Origin: Pseudomonas kielensis
GTDB lineage: Bacteria; Pseudomonadota; Gammaproteobacteria; Pseudomonadales; Pseudomonadaceae
Direction: 5' to 3'
Length of the DNA stretch: 64,000 bases
NCBI RefSeq assembly: GCF_014236655.1
Contig: NZ_JACMYG010000014.1
Span: 1-64,000, forward strand
Under the pieces are notes generated by a model. That model saw nothing but the letters and a program-made list of their open reading frames with translations, was not told the origin of the DNA and made no database searches. This document shows positions 17,637 through 25,604 of the stretch, one piece after another. Both the position numbers and the translations under genes were made by a program. The number at the start of each line of letters is the position of its first letter. Within the stretch, counting starts at the first letter, position 1.

Positions 17637-17726
17637 TGTGGGAGCGAGCTTGCTCGCGATAGCGGAGTGTCAGTCAAGGTTTCAATCGACTGAAAGGCCG
17701 CCATCGCGAGCAAGCTCGCTCCCACA
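17637..17726. repeat. REPIN (paired REP sequences) between dxs and btuB
   Basis: Two 24-base arms (17637-17660 and 17703-17726) are perfect reverse complements, reading TGTGGGAGCGAGCTTGCTCG and its complement, with a 42-base spacer that itself has inner dyad symmetry (TCAGTC/GACTGA). This matches the common REP doublets of P. fluorescens-group genomes, which are mobilised by RAYT transposases. No RAYT gene is nearby. It lies downstream of dxs and 56 bases upstream of btuB. Confidence 0.95.
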
Positions 17727-17737
17727 GGGTTCTGCGT

Positions 17738-19636
17738 TTAGATGTTAAGCAGTTGCAGGCGCTCGCGAATCGAAGCTTCGATTCCCGCCTCATCCAACCC
17801 GCACTCGGCCAGCATCTGTGCCGGCTTGGCGTGTTCGACGTAGCTGTCCGGCAAGCCCAGGTGCAGCATCGACTTGAGGATGTTTTCGCGGGCGAGGAAT
17901 TCGCTGACCGCGCCACCGGCGCCGCCCATGATCGCGTTTTCTTCGATGGTCACCAGCAGCTCGTGGCGGCTGGCAATGTCGCGCACCAGTGCTTCATCCA
18001 GCGGCTTGACGAAGCGCATGTCGACCACGGTTGCATCCAGGGTTTCGGCGACTTTCAGCGCTTCGGCCAGTTGCACGCCGAATACCAGCAGGGCGACTTT
18101 GTGGCCTTGGCGGCGCACCACGCCCTTGCCGATCTCGATCGGCTCCAGGTCTTTGTCGATGGTCGCGTTCGGGCCGTTGCCACGTGGATAACGCACCGCC
18201 GCCGGGCCGTTGTACAGGTGGCCGGTGGTGAGCATCTTGCGCAGTTCGTTCTCGTCGCTTGGGGTCATCACCAGCATGCCGGGGATGCAGCGCAGGAACG
18301 ACAGGTCGAAGCTGCCGGCGTGGGTCGGGCCGTCTTCGCCCACCAGGCCGGCGCGGTCGATGGCAAAGAGCACATCGAGGTTCTGCACCGCTACGTCATG
18401 CACCAACTGGTCGTAGCCACGCTGCAGGAAGGTCGAATAGATCGCCACCACCGGTTTTGCGCCTTCGCAGGCCATGCCGGCGGCAAAGGTGACCGCGTGT
18501 TGCTCGGCGATCGCCACGTCGAAGTAACGCAGCGGGAAACGCTCGCTGAACGCCACCAGGTCGGAGCCTTCCTTCATCGCCGGGGTAATGCCCACCAGGC
18601 GCGGGTCGGCGGCGGCCATGTCGCACAGCCATTCGCCGAACACACCGGAGTACTTCGGCCCGCTGGCCTTCTTCGGCGCGGCGGCCGGGGCATCCAGGGG
18701 TTCGAGCTTGGTGATGGCGTGATAGCCGATCGGATCGACTTCCGCCGGGGCGAAACCTTTGCCTTTTTTGGTCACCACGTGCAGGAACTGCGGTCCCTTG
18801 AGGTCACGCATGTTGCGCAGGGTGGCGATCAGGGTAGGCAGGTCGTGGCCGTCGATCGGGCCAATGTAGTTCCAGCCCAGTTCTTCGAACAGGGTGCCGG
18901 GGACCAGCATGCCCTTGGCGTACTCTTCGGTGCGCCGGGCGATTTCCCAGGCGCCGGGCAGGCGCGACAGGACCTTTTTGCTGCCCTCGCGCATGCTCGC
19001 GTAGGTGCGGCTGGAAAGGATCTTGGCCAGGTAGTTGGACAGCCCGCCGACATTGCGCGAGATCGACATGTCGTTGTCGTTGAGGATCACCAGCATGTTG
19101 GCGTCGACTTCGGGGGCGTGATTCAGCGCCTCGAAGGCCATGCCTGCGGTCAGGGCGCCGTCGCCGATCACCGCAATGGCCTTGCGATCACTGTTCTGCA
19201 GGCGGGCGGCAATGGCCATGCCCAGGGCTGCGCTGATCGAAGTGCTGGAGTGACCGACGCCAAAGGTGTCGTATTCGCTCTCGGAACGGCGCGGGAAGGC
19301 GGCGATCCCGTCTTTCTGGCGCAGGGTGCCCATGCGCTCACGACGGCCCGTGAGAATCTTGTGCGGATAAGCCTGATGACCCACGTCCCACACCAGCCGG
19401 TCGTCCGGGGTGTCAAAGACGTAATGCAGCGCGATGGTCAGCTCGATCACGCCAAGGCCCGCGCCGAAATGCCCGCCGGTCTGACCGACCGTGTAGAGCA
19501 ATTCCAGGCGCAACTCATCGGCCAGGGTTTCCAGCTCGGCTTCGCCTAACCGGCGCAAGCCGTCCGGCGTGTTGGCACGGTCGAGCAGGGGCGTGGTCGG
19601 GCGCTTGCGGGGAATCTCATGAAACGTCGTGGGCAT
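17738..19636 (-). CDS. dxs: 1-deoxy-D-xylulose-5-phosphate synthase
   Basis: A 632-residue thiamine-diphosphate enzyme making DXP for the MEP isoprenoid pathway (and for thiamine and pyridoxal). Seen: [40 protein letters not shown], the ThDP motif [17 protein letters not shown] ... [10 protein letters not shown], the transketolase Pyr domain ([17 protein letters not shown]) and the C-terminal domain [16 protein letters not shown]. Full length. It follows ispA after a 99-base spacer that contains a 14-bp hairpin and a possible minus-strand promoter (TTTTATACCTATAAC). Confidence 0.97.
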   Translation of the reverse strand: MPTTFHEIPRKRPTTPLLDRANTPDGLRRLGEAELETLADELRLELLYTVGQTGGHFGAGLGVIELTIALHYVFDTPDDRLVWDVGHQAYPHKILTGRRERMGTLRQKDGIAAFPRRSESEYDTFGVGHSSTSISAALGMAIAARLQNSDRKAIAVIGDGALTAGMAFEALNHAPEVDANMLVILNDNDMSISRNVGGLSNYLAKILSSRTYASMREGSKKVLSRLPGAWEIARRTEEYAKGMLVPGTLFEELGWNYIGPIDGHDLPTLIATLRNMRDLKGPQFLHVVTKKGKGFAPAEVDPIGYHAITKLEPLDAPAAAPKKASGPKYSGVFGEWLCDMAAADPRLVGITPAMKEGSDLVAFSERFPLRYFDVAIAEQHAVTFAAGMACEGAKPVVAIYSTFLQRGYDQLVHDVAVQNLDVLFAIDRAGLVGEDGPTHAGSFDLSFLRCIPGMLVMTPSDENELRKMLTTGHLYNGPAAVRYPRGNGPNATIDKDLEPIEIGKGVVRRQGHKVALLVFGVQLAEALKVAETLDATVVDMRFVKPLDEALVRDIASRHELLVTIEENAIMGGAGGAVSEFLARENILKSMLHLGLPDSYVEHAKPAQMLAECGLDEAGIEASIRERLQLLNI

Positions 19637-19684
19637 CAGGCGAATCGTTATAGGTATAAAAGATGCGGCAGTTTACCTGATGCA

Positions 19685-19731
19685 GCGCACGCTGCCCACG
19701 CGGAGCGCGGAACTTGCTGGGCAGCGTGCGC
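19685..19731. other. 14-bp intercistronic hairpin between ispA and dxs
   Basis: GCGCACGCTGCCCA (19685-19698) and its exact complement (19718-19731) enclose a 19-base loop. It starts four bases after the ispA stop on the minus strand. No T-run follows, so it may protect the xseB-ispA mRNA end or act as a Rho-related or partial terminator before dxs. Confidence 0.7.
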
Positions 19732-19735
19732 CGGA

Positions 19736-20623
19736 TCAGTTGCGGCGGTCGACGATATAGCGGGCCAGATCGCGCAGCGGCTCGGCCGACGCGTCAAACG
19801 GTCGCAGCGCGTGCAGGGCCAGATCGCGCAGTTCCAGGGCATAGGCCTTGGCCGCTTCAAGGCCGAGCAGGGCCGGGTAGGTCGGTTTGTCCCGTGCAAT
19901 ATCGGCGCCCTGGCGTTTGCCCAGGGTCTGGGTATCGCTTTCGACGTCGAGAATGTCGTCCTGCACCTGGAACGCCAGGCCGATGGCCTGGGCATAGGTC
20001 TGCAGCGCCTTGAGCTCGCTCTTTTCGGCCCGACCACTGGCCAGGGCGCCAAGCTTGACGCTGGCTTCGATCAGCGCGCCGGTCTTGTGTCGGTGCATGT
20101 ACTCCAGGGCTTGCTGGTCGAGCTTGATGCCGACCGAACCGAGGTCGATGGCCTGGCCGCCGACCATGCCGGCCGGGCCTGCCGCCAACGCCAGGGCGCT
20201 GACCATTTGCAGGCGGATCTCGGCGTCGGCAGTGTTCAGGCGTGGATCGAGCAGGGCGCTAAAGGCCAGGCTCTGCAGGCCGTCACCGGCGAGAATCGCG
20301 CAGGCTTCATCGAATTTCTTGTGGGTGGTGGGCTGGCCGCGACGCAGGTCGTCGTCGTCCATGGCCGGCAAATCGTCATGCACCAGCGAGTAGGCGTGGA
20401 TCAACTCCACCGCACAGGCCGCGCCGTTGGCTTGCTCAGCCTCGCCCCCCAGGGCTTGACAGGCGGCATAGGCCAGCAGCGGGCGTACGCGCTTGCCACC
20501 GTTCATCACGCTGTAGCGCATGGCTTCGTACAAGCGCGCGAGCTCCGGGCTCGGCGCGATAAACAGGCTTTCCAGCGCGGCGTTGACCCGGGCCTGGCTG
20601 CTGGCCGAATACGCCGCGATCAT
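19736..20623 (-). CDS. ispA: Farnesyl diphosphate synthase (geranyltranstransferase)
   Basis: A 295-residue all-helical prenyltransferase. First Asp-rich motif [17 protein letters not shown] with the flanking GGKRVRPLL, second Asp-rich motif [20 protein letters not shown], and [19 protein letters not shown]. It adds isopentenyl diphosphate twice to make FPP for undecaprenyl and quinone tails. The start overlaps the xseB stop by four bases; the xseB-ispA-dxs order is the standard gammaproteobacterial arrangement. Confidence 0.96.
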   Translation of the reverse strand: MIAAYSASSQARVNAALESLFIAPSPELARLYEAMRYSVMNGGKRVRPLLAYAACQALGGEAEQANGAACAVELIHAYSLVHDDLPAMDDDDLRRGQPTTHKKFDEACAILAGDGLQSLAFSALLDPRLNTADAEIRLQMVSALALAAGPAGMVGGQAIDLGSVGIKLDQQALEYMHRHKTGALIEASVKLGALASGRAEKSELKALQTYAQAIGLAFQVQDDILDVESDTQTLGKRQGADIARDKPTYPALLGLEAAKAYALELRDLALHALRPFDASAEPLRDLARYIVDRRN

Positions 20624-20862
20624 TCTGGCTGTTCCGCGTCGAAAGGTGCCTCGGCCAGCTCGCCATCACGCTCCAGCAGCACCTGGACCTTCTGCTCGGC
20701 CTGTGCCAGTGCGGCCTGGCAATCGCGGGTCAGGCCGATGCCTTGCTCGAAGGCCGTCAGCGAGTCTTCCAGCGACAGCTCGCCGTTCTCCAGACGCTCA
20801 ACCAGCGTTTGCAGGTCGGCGAGGGATTGTTCGAAATCCAGTGCAGCTTTTTTACGGGCCAT
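20620..20862 (-). CDS. xseB: Exodeoxyribonuclease VII small subunit
   Basis: An 80-residue, mostly helical acidic protein with the family core [35 protein letters not shown]. It packs against XseA (not in the window) to form the single-strand-specific nuclease. First gene of the xseB-ispA unit. Confidence 0.95.
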   Translation of the reverse strand: MARKKAALDFEQSLADLQTLVERLENGELSLEDSLTAFEQGIGLTRDCQAALAQAEQKVQVLLERDGELAEAPFDAEQPE

Positions 20863-20937
20863 GGCGGCTATCCAGGTGACATTTGAACCGGCGCGACACT
20901 AGCAGATAGGGGGGTGTGGGGCAAATGAGCAGGTCTC

Positions 20938-21135
20938 TCAAACGGGCCTGGCGCCGGCATTGCTCGAAGAGTTGACCTGATAGCGGGTACTACGGCCTGC
21001 GCCGGGTAAACGGGTCAGGTGGCCATTGCCATCGTCGAACGGGTGGAGGGTGACAAGCCGGAAATGCGCGATGCCGGCACGCAGTAGCGGATCGAGTTGA
21101 CGATCTATTCGGCTCAGCGTCCAGTTGTCTGCCAC
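20938..21135 (-). pseudogene. Fic-domain protein remnant
   Basis: About 65 codons with DPLLRAGIAHFRLVTLHPFDDGNGHLTRL, a recognisable Fic core (consensus HPFxDGNGR). The motif Arg is His here, and the text jumps from LTRL to RYQVNSS, where intact DUF4172-type Fic proteins have about 15-20 more residues before their RYYSLS segment. Both ends of the gene are missing. It is a deletion remnant and not expected to AMPylate anything. It directly follows a LysR remnant on the same strand. Confidence 0.7.
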
Positions 21136-21147
21136 TGTTGAGCTGCT

Positions 21148-21384
21148 TCAGGTCGGCGTCAACGACCCCTGCTGCAACTCCTGGGTGGTGTCGATGATGA
21201 AGTTGCGCAGCCAGCGGTTGTGCGGGTCGTCGTTGTGTTCCACGTCCCAGACCATGAATACGCGGAAGGCCGGGACAAAAAACGGCACCGGGCTGACCGT
21301 CAGTCGGGCAATACGGGCGTAGGACAGCGCCGCGAAGGTGAGCAGGGGCAGTGTTTGACCAAGAAACCATCCTGGCGGGGGTTT
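21148..21384 (-). pseudogene. C-terminal remnant of a LysR-type regulator
   Basis: An open frame of 78 codons between two stops (21385-21387 and 21148-21150) reads LPLLTFAALSYARIARL ... FFVPAFRVFMVWDVEHNDDPHNRWLRNFI. The segment MVW..E.N.DPHNRWLR matches the end of many LysR effector domains (usually W..R..DPAHRWLR). No start, DNA-binding part or first half is present. Together with the Fic remnant it marks decayed DNA between xseB and the S24 repressor. Confidence 0.6.
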
Positions 21385-21395
21385 TCAGCGGGCAT

Positions 21396-21420
21396 TAAAA
21401 AGCCGGCTTGTGGCCGGCTT
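21396..21420 (-). terminator. Intrinsic terminator 216 bases below the S24 repressor
   Basis: AAGCCGGC-(CACAA)-GCCGGCTT followed by a short T-run on the minus strand (plus-strand AAAAA at 21397-21401). It is far from the repressor stop at 21637, which suggests either a long 3-prime tail or a separate small transcript between the two. Confidence 0.7.
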
Positions 21421-21438
21421 CTCGGGGACTGGCTTGGT

Positions 21439-21519
21439 TTATTTTTGGTAAACCGTACCAGCCTTCAAAACGTACATCCGGATCTTGCGTCCGGCTGTGG
21501 GACTTGGCGAGAAAGTCAT
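21439..21519 (-). other. Possible tiny ORF or small RNA ahead of a terminator
   Basis: On the minus strand a 26-codon frame (MTFSPSPTAGRKIRMYVLKA and six more residues) ends 19 bases before the terminator stem. It is basic and ends VYQK. AAGG lies close to its ATG. No promoter is clear. Nothing else explains the 216-base gap, but coding capacity is unproven. Confidence 0.2.
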
Positions 21520-21636
21520 CTGCCTTGTCGGTGCGATCGGACCGGCGCGGGGCGGGTCGATGCAAATGTGGGGGGCAGCATACTGATTTTTTTGGGGAAT
21601 TCCCAGCGTGATGTGTGTTGCCGGGCGTTGCGGTGG

Positions 21637-22386
21637 TCATCCAAAGGGTACGGGTGGACGTTGTTTGTTGAGGGTGGACCACCAGAACACCCAGCCGAGG
21701 ACGTCGATGTTCTGTTTGATGATTTGTTCGGCGCTGAAGATTTCGTCCGGGTAGCCGCTACGGTTGTGGCTGCGCAGGCGCAAGGCGCCGTCGGGGAGGC
21801 GGTGCAGGTATTTGATGCGCAGCATGCCGTCGTGCTTGAGCGCGTAGATCTGGCCGTCAATGATATGGGTCAGGCTGCAGTCGACGGCCAGGGTCGAGCC
21901 ATCCTGGATTTTCTCCGACATGCTGTCGCCGACCATGGGCACGCAGATGGCGCGGCTGGGTTCGACTTCCAGCCTTTCCAGGTAGCGGCGTGGCAGGCGA
22001 ACGGCTTCGCCGGGGATTTTCACCACATGGGTGTCGCGGGAGCCGAGGGCTTTGGGCCGTTCTTTGTAGAGGGGCAACTCGATGTCGGGTGAGCCGATAC
22101 AGACGTGGTAGTGCTCGCGCGGCTCCTGGGTGTCCAGTAGCTTGTCGGCCTGCTCGGGAGCTTGGCCGTTGACGGGATGCTTGGGGCCTTCGCCGTTGAT
22201 CAGCCATTGGCTGTTGACACTCAGCAGGCGAGCGATTTCTTCGACCCGGGGGTAGGGCACGCCGCGGATGTACCAGTTGTTGATGTGCTGGGGCTCGACG
22301 TTGCAGAAGGTAGCGAACTCCGAAGGGGTGATTTTCACCTCCTTGAGGAGTGCCTTGAAGCGTGGGCCGCATTTGTGTTTTTTCAT
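21637..22386 (-). CDS. Orphan HTH-S24 (CI/PrtR/LexA-like) repressor
   Basis: A 249-residue regulator. Residues about 8-60 are a helix-turn-helix (FKALLKEVKITPSEFATFCNVEPQHINNWYIRGVPYPRVEEIARLL), and the C-terminal half is an S24 peptidase/dimerisation domain with catalytic Ser in MVGDSMSEKIQDG and Lys in IYALKHDGMLRIKYLH. Such proteins usually cleave themselves when RecA is activated and release prophage or bacteriocin genes. No phage, pyocin or prtN gene is adjacent, so its targets lie elsewhere or have been lost. The classical Ala-Gly cleavage pair is not obvious; IPGEAVRLP lies at the expected place. The 228-base AT-rich upstream region suits an operator. Confidence 0.85.
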   Translation of the reverse strand: MKKHKCGPRFKALLKEVKITPSEFATFCNVEPQHINNWYIRGVPYPRVEEIARLLSVNSQWLINGEGPKHPVNGQAPEQADKLLDTQEPREHYHVCIGSPDIELPLYKERPKALGSRDTHVVKIPGEAVRLPRRYLERLEVEPSRAICVPMVGDSMSEKIQDGSTLAVDCSLTHIIDGQIYALKHDGMLRIKYLHRLPDGALRLRSHNRSGYPDEIFSAEQIIKQNIDVLGWVFWWSTLNKQRPPVPFG

Positions 22387-22553
22387 AAACGCGGATTTTA
22401 CTCAGTCAACTAACTAGATTGAATAAACAAACCGAACAATTTATGCAGGAATATTCTGTTGTTTTGCAAGGGTGTGTAAGCGAACACTAAACGTAACTAA
22501 ACATCCCTCCAAACTGTATTAATTACTCTGTTACCTGAAGTTCTTATAGTTAT
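22387..22553. promoter_or_regulatory. AT-rich promoter/operator region of the S24 repressor
   Basis: The spacer is much AT-richer than its surroundings and contains ACTAAAC twice (22486-22492 and 22496-22502), repeated at a 10-base interval, which is one helical turn. Such phasing is typical of regulator sites. No ORF is seen. The exact promoter could not be fixed. Confidence 0.4.
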
Positions 22554-22582
22554 AAAAAAACCCCGGATAACCGGGGTTTTTT
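22554..22582 (-). terminator. Terminator of ppa, symmetric on both strands
   Basis: A7-CCCCGG-ATAA-CCGGGG-T6, a textbook bidirectional intrinsic terminator, 33 bases past the ppa stop on the minus strand. Confidence 0.9.
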
Positions 22583-22614
22583 CAAGCCGTCACTGGCGCC
22601 AGGCCAGTGCCGTC

Positions 22615-23142
22615 TCAGCCTTTGTAGGCCGCAACCGACTTCATGATCTCGGCGCGCGCAGCTTCGGCGTCGCCCCAACCATCGATCTTCACCCATTTGC
22701 CTTTTTCGAGATCTTTGTAGTTCTCGAAGAAGTGCTTGATCTGTTCCAGCAGCAGGGCTGGCAGATCGGTGTATTCCTTGATGTCGACATACAACTGGGA
22801 CAGTTTGTCGTGTGGCACAGCGATAACTTTGGCATCGCCGCCGCCGTCGTCGGTCATGTTCAGGATACCGACTGGACGTGCGCGGATGACCGAGCCTGGT
22901 GCAACCGGGTAAGGGGTTACAACCAGCACGTCGAGGGGATCGCCATCGTCAGCCAGGGTGTTGGGGATGAAACCGTAGTTGGCCGGGTAGAACATTGGGG
23001 TGGCCATGAAACGGTCAACGAACAGGCAATCGCTGTCTTTGTCGATTTCGTACTTGATCGGCGCGTGGTTGGCCGGGATCTCGATCGCGACGTAGATGTC
23101 GTTCGGCAGGTCTTTGCCAGCCGGAATCTTGCTGTAGCTCAT
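22615..23142 (-). CDS. ppa: Inorganic pyrophosphatase
   Basis: A 175-residue soluble type I pyrophosphatase. Motifs: [47 protein letters not shown] with the D-D-D metal cluster, and [10 protein letters not shown]. Full length. It has a strong own promoter (TATAAT at minus 23208-23203) and a terminator, so it is a single-gene unit. Confidence 0.97.
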   Translation of the reverse strand: MSYSKIPAGKDLPNDIYVAIEIPANHAPIKYEIDKDSDCLFVDRFMATPMFYPANYGFIPNTLADDGDPLDVLVVTPYPVAPGSVIRARPVGILNMTDDGGGDAKVIAVPHDKLSQLYVDIKEYTDLPALLLEQIKHFFENYKDLEKGKWVKIDGWGDAEAARAEIMKSVAAYKG

Positions 23143-23202
23143 TGGGCGGTGCCCCCGTTAGTGGCCAAATGACTTGGCCGGATTGACCAAAAAGTGGCGG
23201 CG

Positions 23203-23208
23203 ATTATA
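23203..23208 (-). promoter_or_regulatory. -10 element of the ppa promoter
   Basis: Perfect TATAAT on the minus strand 61 bases above the ppa start. A -35 is weak. The leader contains a small GGCCAA-N5-TTGGCC hairpin (23163-23179). Confidence 0.55.
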
Positions 23209-23253
23209 GGCATATTCCTGAGCCTGTGCCACGTGCCAGAAGTCGTGTAGACC

Positions 23254-24066
23254 TTAGTCGTGTGGCTGATACGCCGGATGTTCGGCTTGCAAATGCGCAA
23301 GCCTTGCCAGGGGATCCTGGCGGTAAAACAGCTGCAGTTGTCGATAGACCTGTGGATAAGTGCCGTGCAGTAAATCCGGGGCGCTGAAGAAGTACTCGCT
23401 GGTGACGGCGAAGAACTCGGCGGGGTTTTCCGCCGCATAGGGGTCGATCGGTGTGTCGGCGTCGGGGTTGTGGTCGAGCTGGCGGTTGAGGTCGTCGTAG
23501 GCGTGTTGCATCACCTGCGCCCAGTCCGAGACCCGCATGTCGCTGTGCAGCGGCGGCAGGCCGTTGGCGTCGCCGTTGAGCATGTCGAGCTTGTGCGCCA
23601 GTTCGTGGATCACCAGGTTGTAGCCTTCCCAGCCACCACTGGCCATCACCCCCGGCCAGGCCAGGATGATAGGCCCCTGTTGCCAAGCCTCACCGCTGTG
23701 CTCGCCGTCCCACTCATGCTCGACGCCACTGGCATCGCGATGGCGCTGCGGGCTGAGGAAGTCGTCGGGGTACAGCACGATCTCGTGGAAGCCCTGATAC
23801 CAGTTCAGATCGCCCAGGTGCAGCAGCGGCAGTTGGGCCTGGGCGGCGAGTAGCAGGCGCTGTTCCTGGTGCAATTCAACGCCGGGCAGGCATGTCAGGT
23901 GTTTGTCCTGCAGGAACAGCACGGCCGACTCGCGCAGCCACTGGTCCTCGGCTTCGCTCAGGCCGTCGAGAAAACTCAGGTGCTGACGGACCCGCTGCCA
24001 CGTTTCATCGGCAACGGGGTGCTTGGCCAGGGTGCGTTGGCGACGCCAGGTGCTGAGCAGGCCCAT
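23254..24066 (-). CDS. mtfA: Zinc metallopeptidase of the MtfA family
   Basis: A 270-residue cytosolic protein with the gluzincin-like signature VIHELAHKLDMLNGDANGLP (HExxH with downstream acidic residues) and GWEGYN just before it. MtfA in enterobacteria binds and inactivates the sugar-uptake repressor Mlc and has aminopeptidase activity. Pseudomonads lack a close Mlc system, so the target here is open. It ends 6 bases before the dedA region begins, on the same strand, and probably shares its transcript. Confidence 0.88.
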   Translation of the reverse strand: MGLLSTWRRQRTLAKHPVADETWQRVRQHLSFLDGLSEAEDQWLRESAVLFLQDKHLTCLPGVELHQEQRLLLAAQAQLPLLHLGDLNWYQGFHEIVLYPDDFLSPQRHRDASGVEHEWDGEHSGEAWQQGPIILAWPGVMASGGWEGYNLVIHELAHKLDMLNGDANGLPPLHSDMRVSDWAQVMQHAYDDLNRQLDHNPDADTPIDPYAAENPAEFFAVTSEYFFSAPDLLHGTYPQVYRQLQLFYRQDPLARLAHLQAEHPAYQPHD

Positions 24067-24072
24067 GGGCGA

Positions 24073-24729
24073 TCAGCGCGACTGGGCTTTGGAGCTCGAG
24101 CCACCGAAGCGGCTGCGGACCAGGCCAATGATCATCGGCACCAGCGACAACAGGATGATGCCCACCACCAGCAGCGACAGGTTCTTCTTGATGAAGGGCA
24201 CGTTGCCGAAGAAGTAACCCAGGGTCACCAGGCCGCCGACCCAGAGAATGGTGCCGAACACGCTGAAAGCGAAAAAGCGCGGATAGGGCATCTTGGCGAC
24301 CCCGGCGACGAAGGGCGCGAAGGTCCGGATGATCGGCAGGAAGCGCGCCAGCGTCACGGTTTTACCACCGTGCTTTTCATAGAAATCGTGGGTTTGTTGC
24401 AGGTAGTCGCGACGGAAGATTTTCGAGTTGGGGTTACTGAACAGTTTTTCCCCGGCCGTTCGACCGACCACATAGTTGGTACTGTCTCCGAGTATCGCCG
24501 CCAGCATCAGCAAGCCGCCCAGCAGTACGGGGTCCATGCCACCACCGGCGGCAACGGCACCGGCGATGAACAGCAGCGAATCGCCCGGCAGGAAGGGCAT
24601 GACCACCAGGCCGGTTTCGCAGAAGATCACCAGGAAAAGAATGGCGTAGATCCATGGCCCGTAGTTGGTGACCAGCATATCGAGGTACACATCGAGATGC
24701 AGGACAAGGTCGATCGGGTTGAAATCCAT
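24073..24729 (-). CDS. DedA-family inner-membrane protein
   Basis: A 218-residue membrane protein with the DedA pattern: IYAILFLVIFCETGLVVMPFLPGDSLLFIAGA, then GDSTNYVVGRTAGEKLF, and the conserved ARFLPIIRTFAPFVAGVAKMPYPRF. DedA proteins of the YqjA/YghB type support membrane homeostasis, and related family members flip lipid carriers. The start at 24729 (MDFNPIDLVLH) is preferred to 24762. Downstream partner is mtfA, 6 bases away. Confidence 0.9.
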   Translation of the reverse strand: MDFNPIDLVLHLDVYLDMLVTNYGPWIYAILFLVIFCETGLVVMPFLPGDSLLFIAGAVAAGGGMDPVLLGGLLMLAAILGDSTNYVVGRTAGEKLFSNPNSKIFRRDYLQQTHDFYEKHGGKTVTLARFLPIIRTFAPFVAGVAKMPYPRFFAFSVFGTILWVGGLVTLGYFFGNVPFIKKNLSLLVVGIILLSLVPMIIGLVRSRFGGSSSKAQSR

Positions 24730-24870
24730 GGGGGGCACCTGTGTGACGGCTCGACTCGGCAAGCCTGTACGGAAAGTCTGAAAAAAATGGCTACAAGTTT
24801 GCGGGCTATTTCTTACGGCCGATAAAGATCGCGATTATACGGACAGCAAAGTGAAAAGCGTGTGGGTTTT

Positions 24871-24994
24871 GTAGCGAGGGATTACGAATGCGATGGGGAG
24901 CGGATACCAGGGCAATGGAGTGCATCGGCTTCAGCCTGGGTTCAGGTTTCAGGGGCGCATCGCACCCCCCGGCGAGAGCGTGCGCCCTCGCTAC
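24871..24994. repeat. Putative short inverted-repeat element
   Basis: GTAGCGAGGG at 24871-24880 and its complement at 24985-24994 bound a 124-base GC-rich segment with internal CGCATCGCACCCCCC and GGCGAGAGC. It lies in a gene-free spacer between the GNAT gene and dedA. The terminal inverted repeat and placement suggest a REP- or MITE-like element, but I cannot match it to a named family. Confidence 0.4.
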
Positions 24995-25012
24995 CTGGAA
25001 ACATAGGTCATG

Positions 25013-25474
25013 TCAGAGTTCGTCGCTGATCGGCAAGATGTAGTTCTTGAACTCGTTGTCTTCACGAAAACCCATGGACTCGTAGGTCTTTTGCGCCACC
25101 AGGTTGTCGCTGCTGGTGGACACGCGCATGCGCACGGCCTGGGTTTCCTTGGCCATTTTTTTCGCGGTGCGCATCAGGTTGTCGGCGACCAGTTGGCGGC
25201 GGGCGTCTTCGGCGACGTAGATGTCGTTGAGGATCCATACCCGCTTGAGCGACAGGGACGAGAAGCTCGGGTATAGCTGGCAGAAGCCCAGCAGCCGGCC
25301 ATCGTCGTCATCCGGCAGGGCCAGGTAGATCACCGACTCCTTGCGGCGCAGGCGTTTTTCCAGGAACGCGCGGGAAGAGTCCGGGTAAGGCAGCGAGCCG
25401 TAAAACTCGCGGTACTTGACGAACAGAGGCGTCAGCAGGTCCAGGTGCTCGAGAGTAGCTTGAATAATCCGCAT
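25013..25474 (-). CDS. GNAT-family N-acetyltransferase
   Basis: A 153-residue protein with the GNAT fold: LLGFCQLYPSFSSLSLKRVWILNDIYVAEDARRQLVADNLMRTA (acetyl-CoA-binding RRxxxG/A-like segment) and VSTSSDNLVAQKTYESMGFREDNEFKNYIL near the C-terminus. Substrate unknown. It lies below eutC by 130 bases and may be transcribed separately; two copies of TGACGGCARTT sit just upstream. Confidence 0.85.
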   Translation of the reverse strand: MRIIQATLEHLDLLTPLFVKYREFYGSLPYPDSSRAFLEKRLRRKESVIYLALPDDDDGRLLGFCQLYPSFSSLSLKRVWILNDIYVAEDARRQLVADNLMRTAKKMAKETQAVRMRVSTSSDNLVAQKTYESMGFREDNEFKNYILPISDEL

Positions 25475-25501
25475 GCTAGAGGCCTCAACTTCAAGTAGAT
25501 A

Positions 25502-25534
25502 TGACGGCAGTTTCCAGTGGATTTGACGGCAATT
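25502..25534. repeat. Paired 11-base direct repeat upstream of the GNAT gene
   Basis: TGACGGCAGTT (25502-25512) and TGACGGCAATT (25524-25534) lie 22 bases apart, about two helical turns, and 28-60 bases upstream of the start. This could be a regulator site. No factor is recognised. Confidence 0.35.
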
Positions 25535-25604
25535 GATCCATCACTCGGGCAGCCGTTCGTCGACTCTGCCTCAAAGCGCGACTAAAACGCAATCCGCATT
25601 GGAC

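Noticed and set aside
17581..17737. Cobalamin riboswitch upstream of btuB
   Set aside because: The 157-base spacer is mostly REPIN and shows no B12-box-like GCCACTG segment.
17753..19549. 598-codon open frame on the plus strand
   Set aside because: Antisense shadow of dxs.
20938..21135. Active Fic toxin or AMPylase
   Set aside because: Only a core fragment remains, with a His in place of the motif Arg and missing flanking helices; no antitoxin is nearby.
21395..21682. 95-codon minus-strand frame overlapping the end of the S24 repressor
   Set aside because: It starts inside the repressor gene in another frame, has no ribosome site, and its last codons are the terminator stem.
21637..22386. 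Prophage or pyocin cluster around the S24 repressor
   Set aside because: Neighbours are ppa, xseB and gene remnants; no structural, lysis or integrase genes and no attachment-site repeats are seen.
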